DNA from: an uncultured Faecalitalea sp. | GTDB taxonomy: Bacteria; Bacillota_I; Bacilli_A; Erysipelotrichales; Erysipelotrichaceae | DNA: 48,922 bases | Assembly (NCBI GenBank): GCA_946408025.1 | Contig: CAMJQJ010000007.1 | Span: 1-48,922 of the forward strand | Direction: 5' to 3' | Part shown: positions 38,518 through 47,977 of the stretch, in pieces | How positions within the stretch are numbered: the first letter of the stretch is position 1 | Layout: the number at the start of each line of letters is the position of its first letter | Notes under the pieces: model-generated | What the model was told of the DNA's origin: nothing | Seen by the model: the letters and a program-made list of their open reading frames with translations, nothing else | The model's database searches: none | Program-made: the position numbers and the translations under genes

Positions 38518-38566
38518 AAAAAACGAACCTTTTAGTTCGAACATTCAAACTTTAGATTCGTTTTTT
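38518..38566. terminator. Bidirectional-type terminator between convergent genes
   Basis: AAAAAACGAA...TTCGTTTTTT perfect 10-bp outer arms. Confidence 0.65.
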
Positions 38567-38581
38567 CTTATATTTCTTTTA

Positions 38582-41113
38582 TTAGAACAAATTTAATAAT
38601 TGTTGAATTAGTTTTCTAGGGTCCCAACTTAAGATAGCGGCAATGTTTTGTGTCTGTGTACCTGTATTGCCACCTTGGTTTTCTCCATCACCTGTATCTC
38701 CGCCAGTTCCATCTCCTGGATCAGGTGGATATGTACAAGTCGTTCCGTTCCATGTACCACCACTTGCAATACATTCTTCTTCAGGTGTTGGTGGATATGT
38801 ACATGCTGTACCATCCCATGTACCACCATTGGCAATACATTCTTCTTCAGGTGTTGGAGTTTCAGGTTCTTCTTCCTCTTCTTTTACACAAGTAGAACTT
38901 TCTGCATCCCATGTACCACCTTCAGCCTCGCAAGCTTTTTGTTCTTCTGAAGTATCGTCTTCATCATCGTCTGTCGCAGATGTATCAGGATCTCCTTTAC
39001 TTGCAAATTCAGTCTTGATGTAACCACCTTTATAATCAGTAATTCCATCAGGACGAGGAATATCTACATATTGCTCTCTAGAACTCATGTAATCTAACAA
39101 ATAATCTGTAATTTCAAAAGCCATATTGTAATATATGATTTGGTTAACAGGTATGTAATAACCTTGTTGTTCATACTGTGTCAAGTAACCGGACCAGCAT
39201 GCAACAGTATATGCACTAGAATAACCAACCGACCATTCATCACGGATTGCAGCTTGTGGAATTCGATATTGTAATCCATAAGTTCCCCAGTCAGATGTAC
39301 CGGATTTACCATAGATTGGGTATGAAGATGAAGCTAATTGATCATTCATCATTCCGTAGTTTCCATTTACAACATCATATAATAACTGCGACATCATCCA
39401 TGCTGCTTGTTCAGAAATGACTTGAATCGGCTCTAAATTTGGAGTTATTTCAGAATTATCGTTACGATATACAATCTTACGAATTGTATGATCTTCAATT
39501 CGTTTTCCTCCATTAGCAAAGATTGTATAGGCGCTTGCCTGTTCTCTTGAAGAAGCCTGCATATCGGCACCACCGATACAATACTGTTCGACAAAGGCTT
39601 CTGCAACATCATCTGTATAACCAAGTTTCTTACAATAATCTTTCCAATAGTCATACCCTGTTTTATCTACTAGATCAATCATAGCTTGGGCAGCTGGTGT
39701 GTTTTTAGATACACCCAGTGCTTTAGCTAGTGACATTTTTCCATCATATTTACCATCTGAGTTTCCTAAATTAGTTCCAGAGTTAAAATAGTCTTTTGCT
39801 TTATCGTTTACCGTGTGTACGGTTGACCATCCTAAGAGATCAAATGTCGATGCATAAGCTAATAATGGTTTCATAGAAGAACCTGGAGATCTTTGCATTA
39901 TAGAACTATCTTTACGATCTGCAGAGTTTGGATCATAGAATCGCCCAGGACCTACTGCTAATACTTCACCAGTATCGTTATCCACAACGGTGAAACCAAC
40001 ATCAAACGCTTCGTCTGGGAAGGCGAAAATTTCGCCATTACAGATAGCATTTGCCTGATCTTGTAAATCTGTATCAAGACATGTATAGATGTCCATTGGA
40101 ACAATGGCTGGATCTTGTCCGGTCAAAGTAGCAGCTTCACTTAATACTTGATCTAAGTAAGCAGCATACGGATTTGAGTTTTCCTGTGTTGTATACTGAA
40201 GTGAGAATGCCAAATCTGTGTTTACATATAAGTTATATTCTTCTTCTGTAATATACCCGTGTTGAAGCATCATAGCTAGTGTAGTATTACGTCGTTCTGT
40301 TGCAAGCTGTAAATGATCTGTATCTGGATCATTTAAGTTGTTGACTGGATTGTAGTAGTCAGGAGCATTGATTGCACCCGCCAAGAATGCGGCTTCACTA
40401 ACGTTTAACTGAGAAACATCTTTATTGAAATAATAATTAGCGGCTTTTTGAATGCCTCGAGTATTTCCGCCTGAACCAAACCAAATACGATTAACATAGA
40501 ATTCAAAAATAGACTCTTTATCCAATGATTGTTCTGCAATTAAAGAAAGATAAATTTCTTGGACTTTTAATTTGATTTGATCGACAGCGGTATAACCACC
40601 AGATTCTTGTAGCTGTTCTTCTTTTTTCTTTGTAAAGGCATTATCGATCATCTGCATGGTCAATGTTGAACCACCTTGAGAAAAATCTCCAGTCCTTAGG
40701 TTAGTTAAAGCAGCGGCCATAAAACGAGGAAGATCAAAACCATTATGTTCAAAGAAACGAGAATCTTCGATCGATAAGAAAGCATCAATAACAGATTGCG
40801 GTATCTGTTCATAAGAAACATCTTCACGGATTTCAGAGCCTAATTCTGTCCAAACGTTCCCGTTTCCATCAAATATTCGCGTGTTTTGTGTTGTGATGAG
40901 TCCATCTTTATTGAAACGCATACCATCTGGATCGTTAACAATATTTACAAGGATAAAGAATACAGATATACATCCTACTAAAAAGACTGTCAGTACGCCG
41001 ATAGCAAGCTTGTTCCAAACGTCTAACTTTCGGCGACCATTTGGTTTAGGCTTTTTTGGGGGTTTGGAATTTGAACCTGCATTATTTTTGAGTTTTGACA
41101 TTAGTTTTGCCAT
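38582..41113 (-). CDS. ponA: Class A penicillin-binding protein (PBP1A-like) with C-terminal Cys-rich repeats
   Basis: Transglycosylase EDSRFFEHNGFDLPRFMAA, GGSTLTMQMIDN; transpeptidase SPGSSMKPL, SKN, KSGTSD; ATG at 41113 after AAGGAGG; followed-by-recU arrangement. Confidence 0.93.
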   Translation of the reverse strand: MAKLMSKLKNNAGSNSKPPKKPKPNGRRKLDVWNKLAIGVLTVFLVGCISVFFILVNIVNDPDGMRFNKDGLITTQNTRIFDGNGNVWTELGSEIREDVSYEQIPQSVIDAFLSIEDSRFFEHNGFDLPRFMAAALTNLRTGDFSQGGSTLTMQMIDNAFTKKKEEQLQESGGYTAVDQIKLKVQEIYLSLIAEQSLDKESIFEFYVNRIWFGSGGNTRGIQKAANYYFNKDVSQLNVSEAAFLAGAINAPDYYNPVNNLNDPDTDHLQLATERRNTTLAMMLQHGYITEEEYNLYVNTDLAFSLQYTTQENSNPYAAYLDQVLSEAATLTGQDPAIVPMDIYTCLDTDLQDQANAICNGEIFAFPDEAFDVGFTVVDNDTGEVLAVGPGRFYDPNSADRKDSSIMQRSPGSSMKPLLAYASTFDLLGWSTVHTVNDKAKDYFNSGTNLGNSDGKYDGKMSLAKALGVSKNTPAAQAMIDLVDKTGYDYWKDYCKKLGYTDDVAEAFVEQYCIGGADMQASSREQASAYTIFANGGKRIEDHTIRKIVYRNDNSEITPNLEPIQVISEQAAWMMSQLLYDVVNGNYGMMNDQLASSSYPIYGKSGTSDWGTYGLQYRIPQAAIRDEWSVGYSSAYTVACWSGYLTQYEQQGYYIPVNQIIYYNMAFEITDYLLDYMSSREQYVDIPRPDGITDYKGGYIKTEFASKGDPDTSATDDDEDDTSEEQKACEAEGGTWDAESSTCVKEEEEEPETPTPEEECIANGGTWDGTACTYPPTPEEECIASGGTWNGTTCTYPPDPGDGTGGDTGDGENQGGNTGTQTQNIAAILSWDPRKLIQQLLNLF
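38722..38940 (-). repeat. 66-bp tandem repeat encoding 22-aa Cys-bracketed units (two close copies, one diverged)
   Basis: PPEEECIASGGTWNGTTCTY / PTPEEECIANGGTWDGTACTY / ACEAEGGTWDAESSTC; GGTGGATATGTACA recurs at 38724 and 38790. Confidence 0.85.
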
Positions 41114-41117
41114 GAAT

Positions 41118-41702
41118 TCAATCCTCCTTAAAATATTTTGCATCCACCTCTTTTAAATATGCTAATCGTGGACGCAGTCCTTCTTTGATCAGTTGACCAT
41201 TCTCTAAAAACCATTTATATGGAATAAAGCTTTTTGTCGTCTGATGATATTTTTTGATAAGCAATGGAGCATCGACCAGAAAGGTTTGCTGATAATGTGT
41301 AAAACGAATAATAAAGAAACCGATACCTCCATGAATCTTTACTTTTTTTAGATGTTCTATTTGATGATCATGTATCATCAATTTTGGAAATCCGGTTTTA
41401 TTTTTTGTTTCCTTTGCCTCAAAGTCGATATAACGTCCCCTATATACCCCATTGTAATCTGTAGTAGAAGGAGTTTTATAATAAGCTTCTACGATCTTAG
41501 CCTTATTTCTAGCCGGATAATCAACTCGAACCACTTGAACAGGGGTTGGTTTCTTATAAATTAATGCGATATCACAGGCTCTGTAATACTTGTTAGAATC
41601 ATTAATATCTGATTCAAGGCTCATTCCTCTTTGTGAATAAGTTGTGCTGGACTGTGATAAATTAACCGGCGAAATAGCGGTAGGATATTTTATCGTGCTC
41701 AT
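41118..41702 (-). CDS. recU: Holliday junction resolvase RecU
   Basis: SQRGMSLESDINDSNKYY; RGRYIDFEAKETKNKTGFP; upstream of ponA. Confidence 0.93.
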   Translation of the reverse strand: MSTIKYPTAISPVNLSQSSTTYSQRGMSLESDINDSNKYYRACDIALIYKKPTPVQVVRVDYPARNKAKIVEAYYKTPSTTDYNGVYRGRYIDFEAKETKNKTGFPKLMIHDHQIEHLKKVKIHGGIGFFIIRFTHYQQTFLVDAPLLIKKYHQTTKSFIPYKWFLENGQLIKEGLRPRLAYLKEVDAKYFKED

Positions 41703-41800
41703 CGAAAATATTATATATGAAAAGATAAGAACATTCAAATTTGCGATTGATTTTTTAGCCTAAAGACGGCATAATGTATAGAGAATTGGGGGAACAAATT

Positions 41801-42133
41801 ATGGCAAAAGATACAAATTTGACAGCTCAGGTTATTTACGAAAAAGAATTTCATGTAGATATTAAAGGATATGCACCTGCAGAAGTAGATGAATTCCTAG
41901 ATCAAATTATTGAAGATTATCAGATATATGATGAAAAAATTGAAGAGTTAGGACAGGCTTTGACTCGTTATGAAGAAAAAATCAAAGAACTTTCTCAGCA
42001 AATTTTTACTCTTCAGACAGAAAATCAAAATTTGAACGAAAAAGTTAATTCTGATTTTGTGAACGGAAACAGCGATATGGTAGATGTTTTAAAACGTATC
42101 GCACGTTTAGAAAAAGCTGTATTCAATCAGTAA
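41801..42133 (+). CDS. gpsB: GpsB/DivIVA-like cell division protein
   Basis: IYEKEFHVDIKGYAPAEVDEFLDQIIEDYQIY; C-terminal DVLKRIARLEKAVF; next to rnpB. Confidence 0.92.
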   Translation: MAKDTNLTAQVIYEKEFHVDIKGYAPAEVDEFLDQIIEDYQIYDEKIEELGQALTRYEEKIKELSQQIFTLQTENQNLNEKVNSDFVNGNSDMVDVLKRIARLEKAVFNQ

Positions 42134-42140
42134 GAAAAAA

Positions 42141-42490
42141 GTCTGAATCTAGACAGTCGCTGGCGTTTAGCTAGAGGAAAGTCCATGCTCGCACGATCTG
42201 AGATGATCGTAGTGTTTGTGCTAGATGAATAAATAAGTCTAGGCAGGTCCCAACCTGACGGCTGTCGATTTTCCTAAGGGAAACTATGGAAATAGACTAT
42301 AAAAGTGCCACAGAGACGAGACAATATGGAAACATATTGGGTGGAACGGGTAAACCCCGCAAGCGAGAAACCCAAATTTGGTAGGGGAGTCAGCTGGATT
42401 GAAATGAAATGAAGGCTGGATAACGAAAGTTATAGATAAATGACTGTCACTGACTTGTCAGAACAGAACATGGCTTATTGATTCAGATGT
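42141..42490 (+). ncRNA. rnpB: RNase P RNA
   Basis: GTCTGAATC...GATTCAGAT ends; GAGGAAAGTCCATGCTCGCAC; ACAGAACATGGCTTATTGATTCAG. Confidence 0.92.
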
Positions 42491-42492
42491 TA

Positions 42493-42518
42493 AGCAGGTG
42501 TAAAATCCTGCTTTTTTT
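42493..42518 (+). terminator. rnpB terminator
   Basis: AGCAGG-TGTAAAAT-CCTGCT + T7. Confidence 0.85.
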
Positions 42519-42619
42519 CTCGTATTTTTAAAATTATGTGATACAATACCTGAGGAAGAAAGTAGGTGAGATGATGTCTCCAGATCCGAGTGAATATTAT
42601 TCGAATAGTTTTGACAAAT

Positions 42620-42663
42620 GCGGAGGCATCATTGAACAGTAGCCTCCGCCAAAAAAGGAGGGG
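42620..42663 (+). promoter_or_regulatory. Leader hairpin with anti-SD potential before corA
   Basis: GCGGAGGC(42620-42627)/GCCTCCGC(42642-42649) perfect stem; CCTCC can also pair with SD GGAGG (42657-42661). Confidence 0.5.
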
Positions 42664-42667
42664 TACT

Positions 42668-43618
42668 GTGTTAGAATTCTACAAAACATTTGAAGATGGT
42701 ACACGCAAGATAGATGCAGCTGAACCAGGTTGCTGGATCAATGCGGTAGCACCCACAGAAGAAGAAAGAAATTATCTGATTGAAGAAATTGGAGTTTTGC
42801 CTGAATTTGTAAAATCTTCTTTGGATGAAGAAGAAAGTTCACATATTGATTACGATGATGATTTTAGACAGACATTGGTTATTGTTGACTATCCTAGTGC
42901 AGATGATGAACAGACTGGAGAAGATTTTACAACTTTGCAATATACAACATTGCCATTAGGTGTTGTAATCTTAAAAGGATATATCGTAACAATTTCTTTA
43001 CATGAAAATTACAATATTGAAGATATGGCTCAGCAGCGAATCAAAGGAATTGATACACGTTTAAAGACGCGTTTTTTATTGTTGTTATTTTTACGCATAT
43101 CACAACGCTATCTTATTTACTTAAGACAGATTGATCGTTTATCTTCAAGAACTGAAATGCGTTTACATCAGTCTATGCAAAACAAAGAACTGATACAGAT
43201 GCTGGGGCTAGAAAAGTCTTTAGTATATTTTTCAACATCTTTAAAATCTGTTGAAATTACTTTAAATAAAATTAGACGAGGAAAGCAAATTAAGTTATAT
43301 GAAGAGGACGAAGACTTATTAGAAGATGTAATGATTGAGGTCCATCAGGCTATTGAGATGTGTAACATCTATTCAAACATTTTGTCTGGTACAATGGATG
43401 CATTTGCAAGTGTTATTTCTAATAACTTGAATATTGTTATGAAGGTTTTAACAGTTATTACCATAGTAATGTCTATTCCAAATATTATCTTTAGTTTCTA
43501 TGGGATGAATGTTGATGGACTTCCATTTGCGTCTAGTATTTGGATTCCGATTGGTATTGCGGTGATTGCTTGTGCGGTTGCAACATATATCTTTTCAAAA
43601 AAAGATATGTTTCATTAG
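42668..43618 (+). CDS. corA: CorA family magnesium/divalent cation transporter
   Basis: Two C-terminal TMs with FYGMNVDGLPF (GMN motif); GTG 42668 after AGGAGGGG. Confidence 0.88.
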   Translation: MLEFYKTFEDGTRKIDAAEPGCWINAVAPTEEERNYLIEEIGVLPEFVKSSLDEEESSHIDYDDDFRQTLVIVDYPSADDEQTGEDFTTLQYTTLPLGVVILKGYIVTISLHENYNIEDMAQQRIKGIDTRLKTRFLLLLFLRISQRYLIYLRQIDRLSSRTEMRLHQSMQNKELIQMLGLEKSLVYFSTSLKSVEITLNKIRRGKQIKLYEEDEDLLEDVMIEVHQAIEMCNIYSNILSGTMDAFASVISNNLNIVMKVLTVITIVMSIPNIIFSFYGMNVDGLPFASSIWIPIGIAVIACAVATYIFSKKDMFH

Positions 43619-43740
43619 TAAATAATTTAAATGACGAACTTCGATAGATTCAATATCTTTAGAGGTTCGCTTTTATAGTTTTTATTAAAAAATAGTTAAT
43701 AGGTAGGATAATGTATTTGTTTTTCGATTAAAAGATAAAG

Positions 43741-43783
43741 AAAAAGGTTTGATCCTCATACAGTAGAGGTATCAAACCTTTTT
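43741..43783. terminator. Bidirectional terminator between corA and thiT
   Basis: AAAAAGGTTTGAT-CCTC...GAGGT-ATCAAACCTTTTT. Confidence 0.8.
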
Positions 43784-43835
43784 ATGTCAATTGCTTATAG
43801 ATCAATTTTGTATACAGTTACAATCATTTACTGTC

Positions 43836-44345
43836 TTATTTCTTGATTCTTGGTTCTAATGCTTTATACAATAAAGGAATAATTATTAACCCTATGATTA
43901 AGGTTGGAATCATATAAGTAGCCTGGTAAACGATGCTTCCCCATAAATCAACGCCCCATACTACTGTGCCGGAAATAGTTGAACAAACAAAACGAATAAA
44001 GTTGGTTACGAACACACCAGTATAGAAATAACCAAAGTTTGGAAATAAACATGCAATTCCATATACGCTGAATGCAAATAAATAGTCAAGTAGGAAACCA
44101 AGTAAATTAGCTGTATACATTGGCCCTGTTACGAATTGAGCAAAAACAGAGACAAAAGATACTAATAATCCTTTTTTCCATCCTAGGTGATAACTAGCCA
44201 TTAACAATGCAAGAGTAGAAACCCCTAGACTTCCTCCGTTTGGCATTTGGAAAATTCCTAATGTATTGACGAATGTATCCAATACCATGAATAAGGCAAC
44301 ATAAAATGCCATCAAAACTAGATCTTTTACTGATAAATTCTTCAT
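43836..44345 (-). CDS. thiT: Energy-coupled thiamine transporter ThiT
   Basis: Five to six TMs, DTFVNTLGIFQMPNGGSLGVSTLALLMASYHLGWKKGLLVS; downstream of TPP riboswitch; ATG after GGAGGTG. Confidence 0.9.
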   Translation of the reverse strand: MKNLSVKDLVLMAFYVALFMVLDTFVNTLGIFQMPNGGSLGVSTLALLMASYHLGWKKGLLVSFVSVFAQFVTGPMYTANLLGFLLDYLFAFSVYGIACLFPNFGYFYTGVFVTNFIRFVCSTISGTVVWGVDLWGSIVYQATYMIPTLIIGLIIIPLLYKALEPRIKK

Positions 44346-44407
44346 AAAAAAACACCTCCATGTTTGAGGCGTAAGGATCATTACAAAAATATCAAATACT
44401 TTCATAG

Positions 44408-44487
44408 ACTCCCTACGCTAGCATTACCTAGTTCAGGTCATAAGGGACCGTTATCATAACATCTCAGCCAAAATTGGCGCCCCTGTC
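44408..44487 (-). ncRNA. TPP riboswitch (THI element)
   Basis: Minus strand: CAGGGGCGCC..GGCTGAGATG..GGTCCCTTATGACCTGAACTAGGTAATGCTAGCGTAGGGA. Confidence 0.95.
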
Positions 44488-44514
44488 TTGACAGTTCTAT
44501 TATAGATATTTTTT

Positions 44515-45372
44515 TTAATGATGCAAGTTAAAATAATAAATTTCTGGTGTAGACAACATGCGAACATTAACATTTGTACAACCAACTCCACTAGAAATAA
44601 TATAATCAAAGCTTAAATTTCTCGAAATTGATCGATTTAACTGAGTGGCATTTTCAATTTTTCTATAACCACCAATGATTGGATAGGTTACTTGGGTCCC
44701 GTGGGAATGTCCCGCAAGGGCTAAAGAGATAGGATGTGAAGCAAGAGTTTCATTAATCAAAGTATCTGGATAGTGGCTCACAAGTAAGTTATATTCATCT
44801 GAACTTAAATTAGATAATGCTTGTTCAAAGTTTGGCTGAGGAGATAAACCAATTAAACGAATAGATGCAGTAGATTGATTTCCAATCTTAACATTGACAT
44901 CACTTAAAATTTCGAACTGGCTATTGGAATAAATGTTATTTACAGTATTTAACATTGTTTCATCTAACTGATCTTTTTCACCAAGAACCGCAAATTTACC
45001 TAAAGGAGCATCAATTTTTGATAAAAAATTGATTAAAAGCTGATTGTTTTCATCGTTGATCTGATCAGATGAATCATAAAGATCACCACCAAATATCACA
45101 ACATCTGGAGCTAGATCATAAATGGTGTTAAAGAGATTTTCAGTTCGTTCTTGATTTTGAAATTCGCCGAATTCTAAGTCTGTGAAATAAAGGATGGAGA
45201 CATCATTCAAACTTGTTGGGATAGCTTCATCCTGCAGGGTCTGATAAATAACATTTAGATTATTAGGATTTACATAGATTGCTCGATACAAAGAAAAAGT
45301 GATCGATATCATGATACCGACAAGGATGCTTAAAAGAATGATCAGCTTTTTTTGTAGATTTGTAATTTCCAT
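44515..45372 (-). CDS. Membrane-anchored metallophosphoesterase
   Basis: YFTDLEFG, VVIFGGDLYDSSD, LALAGHSHGTQV; N-terminal TM. Confidence 0.85.
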   Translation of the reverse strand: MEITNLQKKLIILLSILVGIMISITFSLYRAIYVNPNNLNVIYQTLQDEAIPTSLNDVSILYFTDLEFGEFQNQERTENLFNTIYDLAPDVVIFGGDLYDSSDQINDENNQLLINFLSKIDAPLGKFAVLGEKDQLDETMLNTVNNIYSNSQFEILSDVNVKIGNQSTASIRLIGLSPQPNFEQALSNLSSDEYNLLVSHYPDTLINETLASHPISLALAGHSHGTQVTYPIIGGYRKIENATQLNRSISRNLSFDYIISSGVGCTNVNVRMLSTPEIYYFNLHH

Positions 45373-45417
45373 ATGTTCACCCCTATGCAAAAAATTGTAA
45401 CATATCAAATTGAAAAA

Positions 45418-45446
45418 TCAAAAAAAGGATAACTTTCGTTATCCTA
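45418..45446 (-). terminator. rnj terminator
   Basis: Minus strand AGGATAAC-GAAA-GTTATCCT followed by T-run. Confidence 0.8.
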
Positions 45447-47252
45447 TTCATGTGCAGTATTTACTTTGCGAGGTTTGCGTGTTGCTTTTCGCGCGTTTTG
45501 TAATTCTTCCATCGTAGCTTTTGAATTGATGATAACAGGAATTACGATTGGATTACGATGTGTCTTTCTATATAAGAAAGGCTCTAGTGTTGAACGAACA
45601 CAGTTTTTTAATTCAGAGAATGTCGTTTTTTCTTTCATTCTTTCCTGTAAAGAAGCATTTACAATAAATTCAGCTTCTTTAATCAATCCTTGAGAATCTT
45701 TGATGAACACAAAACCACGCGATACAATAACAGGACGCATCAAGATTTTATTGATCTTGGAATCAATGGCAATAATGACTGCCACCAATCCATTATCTGC
45801 CAATATGCGACGATCTTTTAAGACCGCAGTGGATAGCCCGCTGATGTCGTTGCCATCAACATAGATATCATCACCTTGATATCGCCAGTCACTTTGAAGA
45901 ATTTCATGATTACGCAAAATTAAGATATCTCCATTTGCACAAACAAAGATGTTTTCTTTAGGGATACCTACTTCCATAGCGGTTTGACGGTGTTGCATCA
46001 ACATTTTATATTCACCGTGTATAGGCATAAAATATCTAGGACGAATCAACTGCAACATAAGCTTTTGTTCTTCTTTAGAAGCATGCCCTGTTGTGTGTAG
46101 ATTGTTCAAAACAGATTTTGTAAGAACGGTAGCTCCAGCACGGAACAAATTGTCTACGACTTTATTAACGCTGGATGTGTTTCCTGGGATTGGATTACTG
46201 GAGAAAACGATTGTATCACCTGGTTTTAGGTGAATGTGACGATGTGTACCATTGGCAATTCGACTTAGTGCAGCCAAAGGTTCTCCCTGGCTTCCTGTAC
46301 ATATAATACAAATTTTATCATCTGGTGTATGGGCTAATTCATCCGGTGACAACATATCACTGTTCTTGATATGGATCGTACCCATTTTTCGACCAATATC
46401 CACCACGTTCTCCATGCTTCGACCAAATACGATAACTTTACGTTTGCATTTGACAGCAGCTTCAATGATTTGAGAGACACGATGTACATTTGAAGCAAAT
46501 GTCGCAACAATCAAGCGCTGTTTTGTCTTGCGCATGATTTCTAAGATTTCATCTGCTACTTTCTTTTCTGAGATAGAGAAGTCTTCAACTCCTGAATTGG
46601 TGGAATCCGACATTAATAAATCTGGCTTTAAAACTCCAATATGAGCCATTTTTTGATAATCGGCATTGGTTCCGACTGGAGTTAAGTCAAATTTAAAGTC
46701 ACCAGTATGTACGATTGTTCCGTTTGGTGTTGTGATCAATACCCCTAATGAATCCGGGATGGAGTGGATCGTATTGAAAAATCCAACGGTAAAATAACGA
46801 GTCGAAACGCGACTGTCTTCGTTGATTTCAATGATCTTTGTGTTTTCTAATCCTTTATGTTCACTTAATTTTTTTTGAATTAGAGCTTTGGCAAATCGTG
46901 GTGCATAAATCGCATCGATTTGTACTTGTTTTAATAGGAATGGGATCCCTCCAATGTGGTCCTCATGTCCATGCGTTATTACTAAAAACTTTCTTTTTTT
47001 GTTCATACGAATCAAGTGGTGATAGTCAGGAATGACATAATCGACACCCAAAAGCTCATCACCAGGAAATAAAACACCGCAGTCCACGATGCATATTTCA
47101 TTCTCGTGTTCATAACAATACATGTTTTTACCAACTTCGCCTAGTCCACCTAATGCATAGATCAGGGTATCAGTTTTTTCAACATGATTTTTGGTATGAT
47201 ATGGTTTTCTTGAGTTCGTATGCCCTAAAACGTTATTCTGTCTAGTTGGCAT
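45444..47252 (-). CDS. rnjA: Ribonuclease J
   Basis: LVITHGHEDHIGGIPFLL, HTGDFKFDLTPVG, TGSQGEPLAALSRIA, HTTGHASKEEQKLML, PIHGEYKML. Confidence 0.95.
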   Translation of the reverse strand: MPTRQNNVLGHTNSRKPYHTKNHVEKTDTLIYALGGLGEVGKNMYCYEHENEICIVDCGVLFPGDELLGVDYVIPDYHHLIRMNKKRKFLVITHGHEDHIGGIPFLLKQVQIDAIYAPRFAKALIQKKLSEHKGLENTKIIEINEDSRVSTRYFTVGFFNTIHSIPDSLGVLITTPNGTIVHTGDFKFDLTPVGTNADYQKMAHIGVLKPDLLMSDSTNSGVEDFSISEKKVADEILEIMRKTKQRLIVATFASNVHRVSQIIEAAVKCKRKVIVFGRSMENVVDIGRKMGTIHIKNSDMLSPDELAHTPDDKICIICTGSQGEPLAALSRIANGTHRHIHLKPGDTIVFSSNPIPGNTSSVNKVVDNLFRAGATVLTKSVLNNLHTTGHASKEEQKLMLQLIRPRYFMPIHGEYKMLMQHRQTAMEVGIPKENIFVCANGDILILRNHEILQSDWRYQGDDIYVDGNDISGLSTAVLKDRRILADNGLVAVIIAIDSKINKILMRPVIVSRGFVFIKDSQGLIKEAEFIVNASLQERMKEKTTFSELKNCVRSTLEPFLYRKTHRNPIVIPVIINSKATMEELQNARKATRKPRKVNTAHE

Positions 47253-47308
47253 ATTTTTCCTCTTTCTAATTTCGTTTTTCTTTTATCATTATAACAAACA
47301 AATATCTT

Positions 47309-47341
47309 AAAAAAAAGCAGAAGCTAAATAACTTCTGCCAA
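47309..47341 (-). terminator. def terminator
   Basis: Minus strand GCAGAAG-TTATTTAG-CTTCTGC + T8. Confidence 0.78.
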
Positions 47342-47878
47342 CTCATCTTCTTTCCATGGATCATTTTTATCGATGCGATCATAGAATAATATACCGGATA
47401 AATGATCAATTTCATGCTGTAAGGCAATCGCAAAATACCCTTCTGCACTGATTGTCACATTATCGTCTTTGATCAAGTCATAACCACGAACTTTGATTCG
47501 TGCATGACGGAATACGTGTCCTTCATGAGCATCTTTGACTGATAAACAGCCTTCTCCGTTGTCTAAATAAGCATTTTGTACAGACTCACTGACGATTTTT
47601 GGATTGGCAAGGGCAACTTCTTGCACATTGCCTTCTTCATCGGGTACTACGACCGCAATTAATTTTTTAGGCACACCTACCTGAATTGCTGCAATTCCAA
47701 CAGCAGGTTCTAGATTGTCTCTTTCGGCAATTTCTTCATCTGTTGAATTACGTACGTATTCTAACATCGCTTCTAGAAGTTCTTTATCTTCCGCATTTAA
47801 TGGAAGTTCTACTTTTTCACTTTTTTGTCTAATTCTTGGATCTGTATCCAAGATGATATTTTCACATGTAATCTTCAT
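47324..47878 (-). CDS. def: Peptide deformylase
   Basis: GIAAIQVGVPKKL, EGCLSV, QHEIDHLSGILF. Confidence 0.95.
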   Translation of the reverse strand: MKITCENIILDTDPRIRQKSEKVELPLNAEDKELLEAMLEYVRNSTDEEIAERDNLEPAVGIAAIQVGVPKKLIAVVVPDEEGNVQEVALANPKIVSESVQNAYLDNGEGCLSVKDAHEGHVFRHARIKVRGYDLIKDDNVTISAEGYFAIALQHEIDHLSGILFYDRIDKNDPWKEDELAEVI

Positions 47879-47977
47879 ACTATCTATCCTCGGACTCTAT
47901 TCTAGTTTATTTTTTCGCAAATGACAATTTATTTGATTATTTTTCTCAATGCTTTACACATGTGATAAAATAGGTGC

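Noticed and set aside
38518-38566. Inverted repeat as a possible mobile-element end
   Set aside because: Located between convergent genes with A-run/T-run flanks; a terminator explains it
38643-39023. Plus-strand ORFs (126, 100 and 81 aa) antisense to the PBP tail
   Set aside because: Low-complexity mirror of the repeat-encoding strand; no RBS; the minus-strand PBP frame is clearly coding
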